Positions 54,071-64,000 of a stretch of 64,000 bases of DNA are shown here, one piece after another. The notes under the pieces were generated by a model that was not told the DNA's origin, did no database searches, and saw only the letters and a program-made list of their open reading frames with translations. A program made the position numbers and the translations under genes. Position 1 is the stretch's first letter. Each line of letters begins with the position of its first letter. Source of the DNA: Balamuthia mandrillaris (Eukaryota; Discosea; Longamoebia; Balamuthiidae); contig JAVKOQ010000207.1 of the NCBI GenBank assembly GCA_031835245.1, positions 1-64,000 on the forward strand. The letters are read 5' to 3'.

Positions 54071-56091
54071 ATGCAAGCTGCCGACCTGCCGGACGACGCT
54101 GTCTATCAGGTCCTCGCTTGGGTGGAACCTCGCTACGTGGCAGTGGCGGCGCGAACCTGCGTGCAATGGTACCAATGCGCTGCCAAGGAGTTTCGCAACG
54201 TCTTCAGCATGCAAGCGCTGTGCACCCGCCTCCCTCTGCTTGTTTGGGCGGTAGAGACCGAAGGAATGAGCTGGGATGCCCAACTCTTTCGGCTGGCAGG
54301 AAGAGAGGGCAACTTGGAGGTCATTCGGTGGTTGCACCTCCATCCAGTGGTGGCCATGTGGCCCACCTATCAAACCAGCAGAGAGCACTGGTCGCTTGAA
54401 TCTGCAGGACAGGAGCTTTGCCGAGGGGCAGCAGAAGGTGGTCATTTGGAGGTCTTGAAATATGCCCATAAACACGGAATTCGATTGGGTTTGTTTGCTG
54501 TCCTTTTTTTTTTTTTGGTCCTGTTCGTCGAACATGAGTTCTCTTATTGTGCTTTTTGTATCATGAACAGATTCAACGGCGTGTACTGCAGCAGCGAAGC
54601 GTGGAAATTTGGAGCTACTTTGCTGGCTCAAAAAGAAAAACTGCCCTTGGGGTTGTATTATTCGCTTTCTTTTTTATCTTCTGTTTCTCTTTGTTCTTCT
54701 TCGTCTTATTCTTCTTGTTCATTAGTTTGTTTGGTCATTCATTCTTTCATCCATCGTTTTCTTACTCGTTTGTTCATTTATTCATTTTCTTTAAAAGATA
54801 CAAGGACATGCAGAGCAGCAGCAAAGCAAGGAGATTTAGTGACGCTCCGTTGGCTAAGAGCTGCTGAACAATGTCCTTTGGGTATCGTACCGCTTGCTCC
54901 TCTTATTTGATTTTTTTTTTTTGGTTCTTCATCGTTATTTTTTTTCTTTTATTCTCTGCCATCACTTCCAAGTCGAAGGAACCTGCATTGCAGCTGCAGC
55001 AAATGGACATTTTGAAGTAGTACAATGGGCAAAAGAGAACGGCTGTCCCTGTGGTACTTGTTTGTTGTATTACCTTTCATATTTTCTAAAAACTGTCCTT
55101 TCATCTCAATCGTTCATGTAACAGGCCCTGCGGTTTTTGCTGCTTTGGCGATCACTGGCAACCTTGAACTCCTGATAAAAGGCAAAGAGATTGGTATTCC
55201 TTGGGGTACATAATCGTTTTACTTATTCAACGAACCACCTGAAACAAAAGAAATGACACCAAACAGACGCACGGACTTGTGAACAAGCAGTGATAGAAGG
55301 CCACTTTCACATCTTGCAATGGGCTCACGAAAATGGATGCCCTTGGGGTTAGTTTTCAATGACTACGTGTGTCTTTTATTCCTTTTGAAAGTTTGTCAAC
55401 TGTTTATTACTTTCAGATGAGCGCGTTTGTACGCAAGCTGCTCTGTGTAACAACATCCCGATACTTGAATGGCTCCGGTTGAATGACTGTCCTTGGGGTT
55501 TGTTATGCAACTTTTTTCTCCTTTGATTTTGTTTTTTCACATTCTTATTGTTTATCTGCTCCTCTTTCTCTTCTCTTGCCCTTGCTATTGTTCTTCGGCT
55601 TCTTCTTCTCCTCCGCCACAGATGAAGGAACATGTGAAGCAGCAGCCACAGGAGGACACTTGGAACTGCTGCAATGGGCACGAGCACAAGGCTGTCCTTG
55701 GACTGAAAAGATCTGCTATAATGCTATCGTTGAAGGCCATCTTCATGTGCTGCAATGGGCTCGTGCCAACGATTGTCCATGGGATGAAGACAGAGCTTGC
55801 CTCTGGGCGCTTGAACCTGGAAACTATCCTGACATGCTTCGGTGGGTGCACGCGAACGGAGCTCCTCTCAACAACCCAACGGTTTGCAGCGCTCTGGCAG
55901 AAATGGGAGACTTGGAATTGCTGCAATGGGTTCGGGAGAGAGGCTGCCCCTGGGATGAACGCACCACAAGAATGGCATGGGAGGCCCGCCACCGCGATGT
56001 GCTGGTGTGGGTGCTGCAGCAGGGTTGTCCCTTTCCGCGTCCTGATGATGAAATCACCCACTGGTGGTCGTCGGATGATGATGACCCCTGA
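54071..56091 (+). CDS. F-box / ankyrin-like repeat protein (copy 3), one repeat per exon
   Basis: Starts MQAADLPDDAVYQVLAWVEP, an F-box-like region. The body is a run of ankyrin-type repeats. Several exons each hold about one repeat and end with the PWG motif followed immediately by a GT donor, for example after KKNCPWG (~54650), AEQCPLG (~54880), KENGCPCG (~55045), EIGIPWG (~55205), ENGCPWG (~55345) and LNDCPWG (~55497). The final exon (from ~55621) holds about five repeats and ends WWSSDDDDP with TGA at 56091. Introns are phase 1 and 70-150 bp, so exons could be added or lost without changing frame. Role presumed to be SCF ubiquitin-ligase substrate recognition. Confidence 0.82.
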
Positions 56092-56340
56092 TCTCAGCCC
56101 CACAAACCAAAATGAACTGTTTCGTTGAAGAATTTTATATACAAAATTTTAGTGGAAATAAATTGGCTAATTGACCATAATTTTCGATAAATAATGATAT
56201 CATTGCTGTAATAGGTAATTTATTGCGATAAATTTCCATTATAAGACTCGTGTGTCTAAAAGTTTTACCAAGAAACAACAGAAGCAAACAAGAAGAAAAG
56301 GCGGAGGAAGTCCCAACCCTCAAAGCGGTTCGTGTTTGCA

Positions 56341-57107
56341 ATGGCGCAGTACAAGGTTGCTGTACTGGGAGAGAAGGAAGGGAAGAGCGCTTTTGTCACA
56401 CAGTTCCTTCGGATAGGAACGCCGGATGCTGAACGCTCGTCTCCGGTAACGCTTTTTTTTTTTCCTAGCTCTTCCTCTTCTAACTTTTTTTTTCCTTGCT
56501 GGTACCAGCCGTATAGCAAAATGAATGAACCATCCAACAAGTAAACTTTCTCTGCTCCTCTGCTTCTCTCTTCTCTCCTCTCGGTTTCTCTTCTCTTTCT
56601 CTGCTCTCTGCTCTCTGCTCAAATAACAACGTAACAAAAAGAAAGATGCTGTGGCGGGACGGCAAAGCACACCTTCTCGAAGTTGAAAATGTGGCGAGTG
56701 GCACCTCGTTCATCTCGTCTCTATGTAACGCCCTCTTAAAAGCTGCTGATGGGTTCATTCTCTACTACAATGTGGACTCCTCTCCCAACGAAGCCCTTGC
56801 TTTGATGGAACAACAGAGAGCACAAATTCTTCGAATGAAAGGAAGTTCTTCGGCTTCTCCTTCTGCGTTATCAGCTTCTTCGGAAGGTTTAAGCGGTGAG
56901 AGACGAAGAGGCACCACAACACCAACACCGCTTGTTTTGGTTTGTAACTGCGACAACGTGCAGAGAAGAAAAGTGGAGAAGGAGAGAGGACAAGCACTTG
57001 CCTCGAGCTGGGACGTTCCTTTCTTTGAGGTCTCTCCCAAGCTCAGCATGAACATTGAAGAGGTTTGTTTGCTTTTATGCGTTCTGCTTTTTGTTTTGTT
57101 TTGTTTG

Positions 57108-57153
<46 letters not shown>

Positions 57154-57915
57154 CACCAAGTGAATAAAACCATAGTAACATTCCAACATAGCCCTTCGAA
57201 GCGTTATTAGGATTGATGATGGCAGAAACAACAGCTACTCCTGATGCAAATGTTGATAATGACTACCAAGATGCCCCACGTACGAAACAACCCCAATTGC
57301 AACGAACGAAAAGTGAAGTACCAACAACAACTGCAACATCAAAAAAGAAATCATCAAGAGGAGAACCGGCAACAACAGAAGCAAAGCTAAAGCGTGGTTT
57401 TGGGTTGAAGGGAAGTGGCTTTTATTTATTTGGTAGAAAGAAGCACAAAGAGAAAGCAAAAGACGTAAAAGAAGGTGAAGAAAGCGAGAAAGAAAAAGAA
57501 ACCGAGGATATTGCAACGTTACGAAAAGATGATTCACAGCGGCGGCATAGTCCTTCACCTCCTGTCTCACCTCGTTCCTCTGATGAACAAACCACCGACG
57601 ATTCCATTTCGCATGAATGCCATCAGGTACTCTATTATGCTGCTTTATGTCTCTCTCCTCTCTCCTCTCTCCTCTCTCCTCTCTCCTCTCTCCTCTCTCT
57701 CCTCCTCTCCTCTCTCCTCTCTCCTCTCTCCTCTCTCCTCTCTCCTCCTCCTCTCTCCCTCTCTCCTCTCTCCTCTCTCCTCTCTCCTCTCTCCTCTCTT
57801 CCTCTCTCTCCTCTCTCCTCTCTCCTCTCTCTTCAGATGATGTTAGTATTATTAGCTCTATCGGACGCTTGCATGACCGATAATTTTCTAAGCTGATTCC
57901 ATAATCCTTCTTACT

Positions 57916-57953
<38 letters not shown>

Positions 57954-59564
57954 TTTCTCATGACCTGATTGTTTCCTCCTTTCGTTTTTACAATTTTGCA
58001 GGAAGTGGCAGCAACGCTGACTCGGTTGGGGCTGGCAGAGTACATTCCTCTCTTTGCTCGAGAAGCTATTGACATGGCCATCCTTCGAAAGCTTTCTGAA
58101 GAGGACTTGGAAAAGCTGGGCGTGAAAACAATGGGCCATCGGAAAAAATTGTTGTATCACTTACAAGAACGTAAAGCGGGTAAATTTTCAACTCTTCGTT
58201 CTCGTTCTTCTTCTTCTTCTCAAATTACTGTATTTTACCTGCTCTCGCTTTATACAGACACAACACCAGAAACAAGAACAGTGGAAAAGTCATTGGTTGC
58301 GACTTTTTCTTCCAAGATAGACGCCTCCAATCTCGTGTACAAGGATAAGTTGGGCGGTGGAGCTTTTGGCGATGTATATAGAGGAGTGTACAGAGGAACA
58401 ACGGATGTAGCCATAAAAACGTTGCACAGCCTATCTCACAATGCCGTCATTGCGGAAGCCCAAATTATGGAGTTCGTTCTTCTCGCTCCCATCCACGCCT
58501 TTTCACCTCCTAACTTTGAAATGCAATCCCAAGTCGGCTTCCAAACCATCCAAACGTAGTAACTTTCTACGGGGTTGCTCTAAAGGATAATCAAACGGTG
58601 TGCATAGTAACAGAGTTTATAGAAGGTGGTTCGCTGGACCATTTCCTCCGGGTGAATAGCTTCCGCTTGGAGGTTCGAAATCTGGTGGAAATGGCAAAGC
58701 AGGTGGCAGCTGGAATGGACCATCTTCACAGCCATCACATCATTCATCGCGACCTGGCTGCACGTAACTTGCTGGTAGACAAAAAAGGATCCAACAAATA
58801 TACCGTTAAAGTATGCATCTCTTTCAATCCTTTCGTTGCTTCTTGTAATTTTTTTACCTTCACTTTTGTTATTGTCTTTAGGGTTCTTACCCTTTGTTTG
58901 TTCTCTTTCTTATTCTTTCATTATTTCAGGTTTGTGACTTTGGGTTGTCGCGAAGTGTGGCTGAGGGAGACTACTATGAGATAAATAGCAAGTTTCCACT
59001 AAAGTGGTCAGCGCCAGAGGTATTCAAGTGGCGAAAGTACTCCTCCAAATCTGATGTTTGGTCCTTTGCTGTAACGCTGTGGGAGGTCCGTTCTTATTTT
59101 TGTTTTTTTTTTCTCTTTCTTTCTCTTTTCGTTCCTTTTATTTATTTATTTTTTTCACCTTCCACTTCTTCCTTCTCCTTTATATGTTTTTCTGTTTCTA
59201 TTCTCTTGTTCACCTTCTGCTTCTCTTTCTGATAAACAAAAAACAGATATTTAGTTTAGGCCAATTGCCGTATGCTGAGCTCAGCAATCGCGAAACGGTG
59301 AAAGAGATAGAGGCAGGGTACCGTCTTCCCTGCCCCATGCGGTGTCCTCCTCCCATCTACAACCTCATGCTTCGTTGTTGGGACGAAGACGCCAAACAAC
59401 GGCCCAACTTTCAGGACATCTACTCTGTTTTAGCTCAAGTGCAGCGACAAGAAGAAGAAGAAGCAGAAGGAGAAAACAAAGGAGTAGAACGACAACTTAC
59501 AGAAGAAGATATACACCTCTTTTGTTACAGTGGAACACAACCGGCTATGTACTCAGAGGACTAA
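56341..59564 (+). CDS. Ras-like domain - SAM - protein kinase fusion
   Basis: Eight exons (56341-56445, 56646-57062, 57192-57626, 58002-58179, 58258-58471, 58534-58810, 58930-59085, 59247-59564) join in phase to 699 residues. Residues 1-190 resemble Ras: MAQYKVAVLGEKEGKSAFV, LWRDGKAHLLEVENV, LLKAADGFILYYNVDSS and VPFFEVSPKLSMNIEEPFEA. The P-loop is one residue short, DTAGQ is replaced by ENVASG, and NKxD by NCDN, so it is probably a pseudo-GTPase. A Lys-rich linker follows, then a SAM domain (~320-380, RLGLAEYIPLFAREAIDMAI). The kinase domain (~405-665) has GGGAFGDV, VAIK, HRDLAARN, CDFGLS and SAPE, all intact; HRDLAARN is typical of tyrosine and TKL kinases. The C-terminal tail is acidic. 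A short intron at 58472-58533 explains an apparent frame break. Confidence 0.88.
57637..57836. repeat. Intronic CTCTCTC-type array
   Basis: About 200 bp of almost pure C/T with a ~7-bp period inside the third intron of the Ras-SAM-kinase gene. A separate (TC)n block at ~57918-57950 lies in the same intron. It forms an unusually long polypyrimidine tract on the sense strand. Confidence 0.95.
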
Positions 59565-59651
59565 GCAAATGTTCGAGACTTGAGAGAGACACAACTATTT
59601 TAACAAGATATACAATGTTGGAAATGAACAAAACAAAGAGTCAATCAGCTC

Positions 59652-60248
59652 TTATTGCTCCATTCCATCCTCTTCTTCCATGCTCACTCGATATCGTTTC
59701 GATGGCAGTTCTCCAATCATGTCATCCACACATGACCATTCTCTCTTCTCCTTCTTCCTTCCCCCATTCTCTTTGTATGGCTTCGCTCGCTTGCCTCTCC
59801 GTTGTATACAACGACGCCAACAGTCGACGTCACCAATTATGCTTGTCGTTGCCAACGCATCTTCCTCCTCTTCTTCTTGCTCAGCTGCTTCCCCCTCTTC
59901 TTCCCACGTTGGCAAAGGATCAACGAAGCATGCGGGGGAAGGCGGAGGCGAAGAAGGATCCGTTATCGGCGCCTCGGGCAGCAGCGGGAACATAAGCCGT
60001 TGCAGTTCCATTTGGGTGGGAGCCGCTCGCGCGGTCGTCCCCGGTTGGAGCAGATCTTTGTCCGAGATGACCCCTCCGTGGTCGTTGGAGTAAAGGTCTT
60101 CATCCTGCAGCAACCAAGAGGTTCCGCTGCTTCCTTTCCCTGCTCGCCCTCTTTCTCTGCCCCTCCTTCTTCCTTGGGTGAGAAGAGGGATGGGGTCCCA
60201 AGCGGTGGAGAAGCAGCAGGAGGGGGATGAGGAGCTCATCATCGCCAT
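59652..60248 (-). CDS. Uncharacterised low-complexity protein
   Basis: ATG 60248 (MAMMSSSSPSCCFSTAWDPI) gives 198 residues to the stop at 59652; the frame continues upstream without a better start. It has a Pro/Ser stretch, an acidic EEEEED run and a basic patch (RRCIQRRGKRAKPYKENGG), and ends EEEDGMEQ. No domain was recognised. It converges with the kinase gene with 88 bp between stops. Confidence 0.5.
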   Translation of the reverse strand: MAMMSSSSPSCCFSTAWDPIPLLTQGRRRGRERGRAGKGSSGTSWLLQDEDLYSNDHGGVISDKDLLQPGTTARAAPTQMELQRLMFPLLPEAPITDPSSPPPSPACFVDPLPTWEEEGEAAEQEEEEEDALATTSIIGDVDCWRRCIQRRGKRAKPYKENGGRKKEKREWSCVDDMIGELPSKRYRVSMEEEDGMEQ

Positions 60249-61030
60249 CTGTTTTTTTGCTTTTGTTAGCTTTGTTCGTCCGTTGTTGTGTTGTTTTGCT
60301 TGAATAGATTGAAGAAGAAACAAGAACCAAACTTTGGTCTGCTTTGCAATGACCCTCTCACAAGATGTAGACAAAGAACAAACAGGTGGACCGAAAAAAA
60401 GGGAAGCCCATCTCCGAGGTGCAAGCCGTTTGGAAAGGGTTGTCATGTGCTGTTGTTCCCCAAGTACATCAGAAGGAGCGAGGCCAAACCAAAGCAATCC
60501 ATTTAAAAAAAAAACAAAATCTTTATTTGTCTGACACTCGTGCTCCGAAGACCATAACAAAAAAGTTGGACTACGGTCCCCCCTCCTCCTGTCCTCATAA
60601 GCGCTGTTTCCCGAAGTTGTTGTAAGATGTTAGATCCGGTCAAACCCGCACTACTTTGGGTTGTTTCAATGCTCTTTGTCAGCGAGGAAAAAATAAAATA
60701 AAACAACGTTTGAGTGGTTGAAAGAACAAGCGACCGCAGGTTTGGGTGGGTGGTGTGGATTCGGTTTCCGCAAGAAGCCTTGGCTTTGAATGGCGACACA
60801 AAAAAAAAAACAAAAAGGATAAAGTTTGGTTGGTTGTATCTAACTAGCTAAACAAGAAGACCCCAACCAGCCAATAACAGATCGGGAGCGAGCAAAAGCG
60901 CGCTGCTGGAGGACTTGTCGGAAGAGCGAAGGTTGCTCAGAAAAAAAAAAAAAAATAAAAGAGGGGGGGAAAGATCTTTGTTGCTCCGGTAGCTCCTCTC
61001 AACTTGTCGCTTGATGAACGGTTCATTTTC
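60249..61030. other. Intergenic region, no gene recognised
   Basis: About 780 bp separating a minus-strand gene from plus-strand genes. The open frame of the uncharacterised gene extends antisense through 60560 but lacks support. Several A-runs are present (60507, 60800, 60940). A structured RNA cannot be excluded. Confidence 0.45.
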
Positions 61031-61293
61031 ATGGTGGGACAAAAAACTAAGAAAACAGGTCACGCTATTTCCCTTTGCCTCTGTGGGGGGAAAATGCATT
61101 GCCCCTCAATATTTATGTCTACCCCGAGCGGCCAGATCTGCGCGAAAACTACCCGAAAGTTCCATACATTAATGTCGACATCGTTGACGTGGCAACTCCC
61201 CAGAAATTTAAGGCGGCGTTTCGTGGATTCGTCGACAAAAAACCAACCCAACTAGCAACAAAGGAAAACGAGAAAGAAAAAGGGACGACGTAA
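61031..61293 (+). CDS. Small unknown protein, probable frame break at a G run
   Basis: From ATG 61031 the frame reads MVGQKTKKTGHAISLCLCGG up to a G6 run at 61085-61090. In another frame, downstream of the run, a convincing protein sequence appears: LPLNIYVYPERPDLRENYPK, VPYINVDIVDVATPQKFKAA and FRGFVDKKP, ending in TAA. That frame has no ATG. One extra G would unite them into about 87 residues. The family is not recognised. Alternatives are an intron not seen, or an assembly homopolymer error. Confidence 0.45.
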
Positions 61294-61329
61294 AACATAA
61301 CAACAAAAACCCGCTACCTGCTGAGCACC

Positions 61330-62641
61330 ATGAGCCTGTCGAGCTATGCGCAACGTGTGCGCCCCTTTGCCCTGTTGGACAAGTTACTCAAGCCAGATTT
61401 GCTGGCCACCGCCACAGCTGTGAAATACATTTGCTTCCTCAGCTTTGTACGTTTTTTTTTTTCGCTCCATCCGATGACAGCCTTTTTTTTTTTTGTTTTG
61501 CTTTGTTTTTTTTTTTTTAAATGTTTTGTCGTTGGTGCTCACTTCCTTTTGTTCAACAACAAGGTATTGGCAGGCTTTGACTTTATGATATTCTTGACTT
61601 ATAAGGGGTAGGACCTTCATTCTGGTTTTTTTTTTTCGCGTTTTTAAGCACCACTGCTCGTATTGATGGGTTATGCTTACCTAATTGTATTACGCCAACG
61701 CAGACCGGAAGGCAGAGCTTTCATGGCGGCTGCCGTGTTAGAAGTCTTGTTGTCTTTGCTCGGTACATCACTGCTCTCTTTGCTCTCTCTCTCTCTCTCT
61801 CTCTCTTGCTCTCTCTCTCTCTCCCTTGCTCTCTCTCTCTCTCTCTCTCTCTCGCTAGCTCTCTCAGTTTCTTAATTTGAACTACTGTAATAACTGCCGC
61901 TGTGTTCAGGTATCTATGCTTGCTTCACTTTCCACTACCGCGCTGCCACAGCGGTACATTTTCATTCCATTCTTCTCGTTCTTCTTTTGCTTCTTCTTTG
62001 AAGTAAAATTGTTTCTAAGTTGCACAAACCTCTTCTTCCTCTTCTTTTTCTTATTATTGTGGCGTGCAGTATGCTGGTTGTTTGATCATCAGAGAGGCGT
62101 TCTACCTGCTGCTGGGTATCGTAGTGGTGTCAATGATCAACGAGGACCCAAAGGATGCCCACCAATCATGGAAGTATGCTGCTGCCTTTATCCAGTTCAT
62201 TGTTGGGGTTAGTTCTACCTCACTCTTTTGGAACCGTTCTGAGGGTATTGACTCCCTTTTCCTTGTTTGTTTGTTTTTTTGAACCATAGCTGGTGAGCGC
62301 TTACTATGGATACATCTTTTGGCGTAGACTTCGGGCACAAGGTTTTCTCCCCTCCTCTCGCTTTTATTCTACCTTCTTTAGATTCTTGCTCTCCTTTTCC
62401 TTCTCCTCCTGTCTTGTAAAGTTGCCTCATTTCCGAATGCTATCTTTAAACAAACCAAACAGGGCCTCCACTGAATCATGGACAAGGCTATAGCAATGTA
62501 TTTGTAGGCGACCAAGAACACACCGGTGGCTCCACTGGTCTTCTCTCTGCTCACGATGTGGAGATGGACGATGAGGAGGACCAGGAGGGTAAAGTCTCCA
62601 TAGAGTTGACCGTGCCTCGTGGTATGATTTTCACCAAGTAG
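61330..62641 (+). CDS. Four-TM membrane protein of unknown function
   Basis: ATG 61330 starts MSLSSYAQRVRPFALLDKLL. Exons join in phase as AVKYICFLSF/VLAGFDFMIFLTYKG, then PEGRAFMAAAVLEVLLSLLG, IYACFTFHYRAATA, YAGCLIIREAFYLLLGIVVV and YAAAFIQFIVG/LVSAYYGYIFW. This gives about four membrane helices with a conserved-looking RRLRAQG cytosolic edge. The hydrophilic C-terminal tail (from GPPLNHGQGYSNVFVGDQEH to ELTVPRGMIFTK) is acidic in the middle. Six introns, one with a long (CT)n at 61785-61865. The topology resembles MARVEL or tetraspan proteins, but no signature motif was found. Confidence 0.65.
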
Positions 62642-63464
62642 CCAAGTTTTTGCGGGAGTAACCTGCTGTAAAAAGTTTTTGAACGAAGCCAAAAAAAAAC
62701 AAGCAACGAAAAACCCAAAAAAAAAACCCTTTTGGTATTTGTCATGACGACACGGAAGTTCACAAAAATTATCATTAAAATTTTAACGGCTACTTTTGAC
62801 ATTTGTCGATAATTATGAGACTTTATTATTTTTATTATTATTATTTTTTTTGGCCACCAAACAAAAAAGGGGGAAAACCGAGAAGAAGGGGAGTGCACCC
62901 ACAAACCCACCCAATTCTTGCACCCTTTTTTTTCTGCCTCTTCTTCTTCGTTCGTTGGATTTCGAAAAAAAAGTAGCAAAAGGGATTGGATTGGAATCTC
63001 TCTTTTTTTTTCCTTGCTGTGTTGGTTGGAGGGGGAGAGAGATTGGAGTCAAGGCTCCGCGCGCTCGCTGAGAAAAAAAAAAACAACAACAGAGGGGGGA
63101 ATAGGTGAGTACTGCTACTTCTTTGGCGTTCCTTCTGCTTTTTTTGTTTGTTTCACCTCAAAATCGTGGATCAATGATCTTCCGGAGAGTTTCTATCTTT
63201 TATTTGCTATTAATGTTGCGACTAAACCTTCCGGAAGTCTATCGAAAAAAAAATCATACAAACCTCCATCCTGCTTCGTTTTTATTTAAATTCTTTGTAT
63301 TCTTCATAATCTGTCATCTTTTTTTTTATTATTGCTGTGGTTGCAGGCTTCTAACTCTTATTTCCGTTCTTCTTCGAAAAGAAACAAAAAGGAATCACCT
63401 TTGCGCTACTCTTCATTTCCTCTGCTCTACCTTTTATTTAAATTAAACCAATCTTCATAGAAAA
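62642..63464. promoter_or_regulatory. Intergenic region and 5' UTR intron of the CK2-beta gene
   Basis: AT-rich at first (62690-62850), with a TTATTATTATTA stretch. A likely 5' UTR intron runs 63105-63346 (ATAG/GTGAGT to TTGCAG/GC), placing the transcription start upstream of 63105. No other gene was seen. Confidence 0.5.
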
Positions 63465-63561
63465 ATGAACGTACGTATCTGCTTTTCTCTTCTCTCTCTC
63501 TTTCTCTTCTCTCTCTCTCTCTCCTCCCTCTCCCTCTTTCTCTCCTCTTTCTCTTTCTCTC

Positions 63562-63606
<45 letters not shown>

Positions 63607-63966
63607 TCAGTTCAACATTGCGCGTTTGGATTGCGACCCATCAATTAACCAACGAACACCACCATTCAAACGTAATCGACTGCGAATAATAGCGAGGCAA
63701 ACGGAATGACAAAGGAAAGAAAGGACAAGTGGAAGAAGATTCGGAGTCGGACTCTGAGGACTTGACCTCGGAGGACACGACGTGGATCCAATGGTTCTGC
63801 AGCCTTCGTGGAAATGAGTTTTTCTGCGAGGTGGACGAAGACTACATCCAGGACGACTTCAACTTGACGGGGCTCCGCAACATGGTCTCTAACTACGACT
63901 ATGCTTTGGACATGATCTTGGATGCTGAATCTGGTTTCCTCTTCCTTTCAACTTTCCCTCTCTTCC

Positions 63967-64000
<34 letters not shown>
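63465..64000 (+). CDS. Casein kinase II regulatory subunit beta (5' part)
   Basis: ATG AAC at 63465-63470 is followed by a GTACGT donor. Splicing to an acceptor near 63691 gives [18 protein letters not shown] and an acidic stretch. The diagnostic block follows: [35 protein letters not shown] and [11 protein letters not shown], closely matching CK2 beta of all eukaryotes. The exon ends near 63933 and a (CT)n intron runs to the end of the window, so the zinc-finger half is outside. CK2 beta dimerises and scaffolds the CK2 holoenzyme. An alternative acceptor at ~63609 would use a frame that soon stops. Confidence 0.9.

Noticed and set aside
58472-58533. Apparent frameshift inside the kinase domain
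   Set aside because: A 62-bp intron with GT donor, CTAAC branch site and AG acceptor restores the frame to DRLPNHPNVVTFYG, and the total coding length is a multiple of three.

Overview
The window is the left end of a chromosome from a unicellular eukaryote. It begins with CCCTAA telomere repeats, then about 3 kb of two subtelomeric satellites and a tyrosine-recombinase transposon, followed by about 57 kb of densely packed, intron-rich genes on both strands. Stop codons TAA, TAG and TGA are all used as ordinary terminators. The signalling repertoire (ROCO protein, RasGEFs, LIM-RasGAP, RhoGEF, Rho, an HRDLAARN-type kinase joined to SAM, and F-box/ankyrin proteins with CPWDE-type repeats) suggests an amoebozoan, possibly of the Acanthamoeba/Balamuthia kind. 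This is an inference; no rRNA or marker gene fixes it.

Layout. 1-3.2 kb: telomere, a 101-bp satellite (about 6 copies), a pyrimidine-rich spacer, and a ~135-bp satellite (about 12 copies). 3.4-6.05 kb: tyrosine recombinase plus chromodomain element lying between two interstitial telomere motifs. 6.05-6.45 kb: direct repeats and a long inverted repeat. 6.7-30.3 kb: six minus-strand genes (nephrocystin-3-like protein, THH1/TOM1-like membrane protein, double RasGEF, ammonium transporter, LIM-RasGAP, F-box/ankyrin). 31.1-36.1 kb: plus-strand MORN-variant protein and LRR-Roc-COR protein. 36.3-42.3 kb: minus-strand glutaredoxin-like, PDI-like, SDR and six-EF-hand genes, with a plus-strand tRNA-Lys(CTT). 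42.5-50.3 kb: plus-strand F-box/ankyrin and Rho GTPase (possibly one gene), a small unknown protein and a FERM-C/DH-PH RhoGEF. 50.3-53.9 kb: minus-strand coiled-coil protein, a small domain protein and a cupin. 54-64 kb: plus-strand F-box/ankyrin, Ras-like/SAM/kinase fusion, a four-TM protein and the 5' part of casein kinase II beta, with one minus-strand unknown gene.

The strongest theme is small-GTPase signalling: in about 45 kb there are two RasGEF domains in one protein, a RasGAP, a Roc GTPase, a RhoGEF, an atypical Rho and a degenerate Ras-like domain fused to a kinase. Introns are mostly GT-AG. Many carry (CT)n arrays, almost always pyrimidine on the sense strand. Where I give exact exon junctions they were read by eye from splice motifs, reading-frame phase and family conservation. 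Others are approximate.
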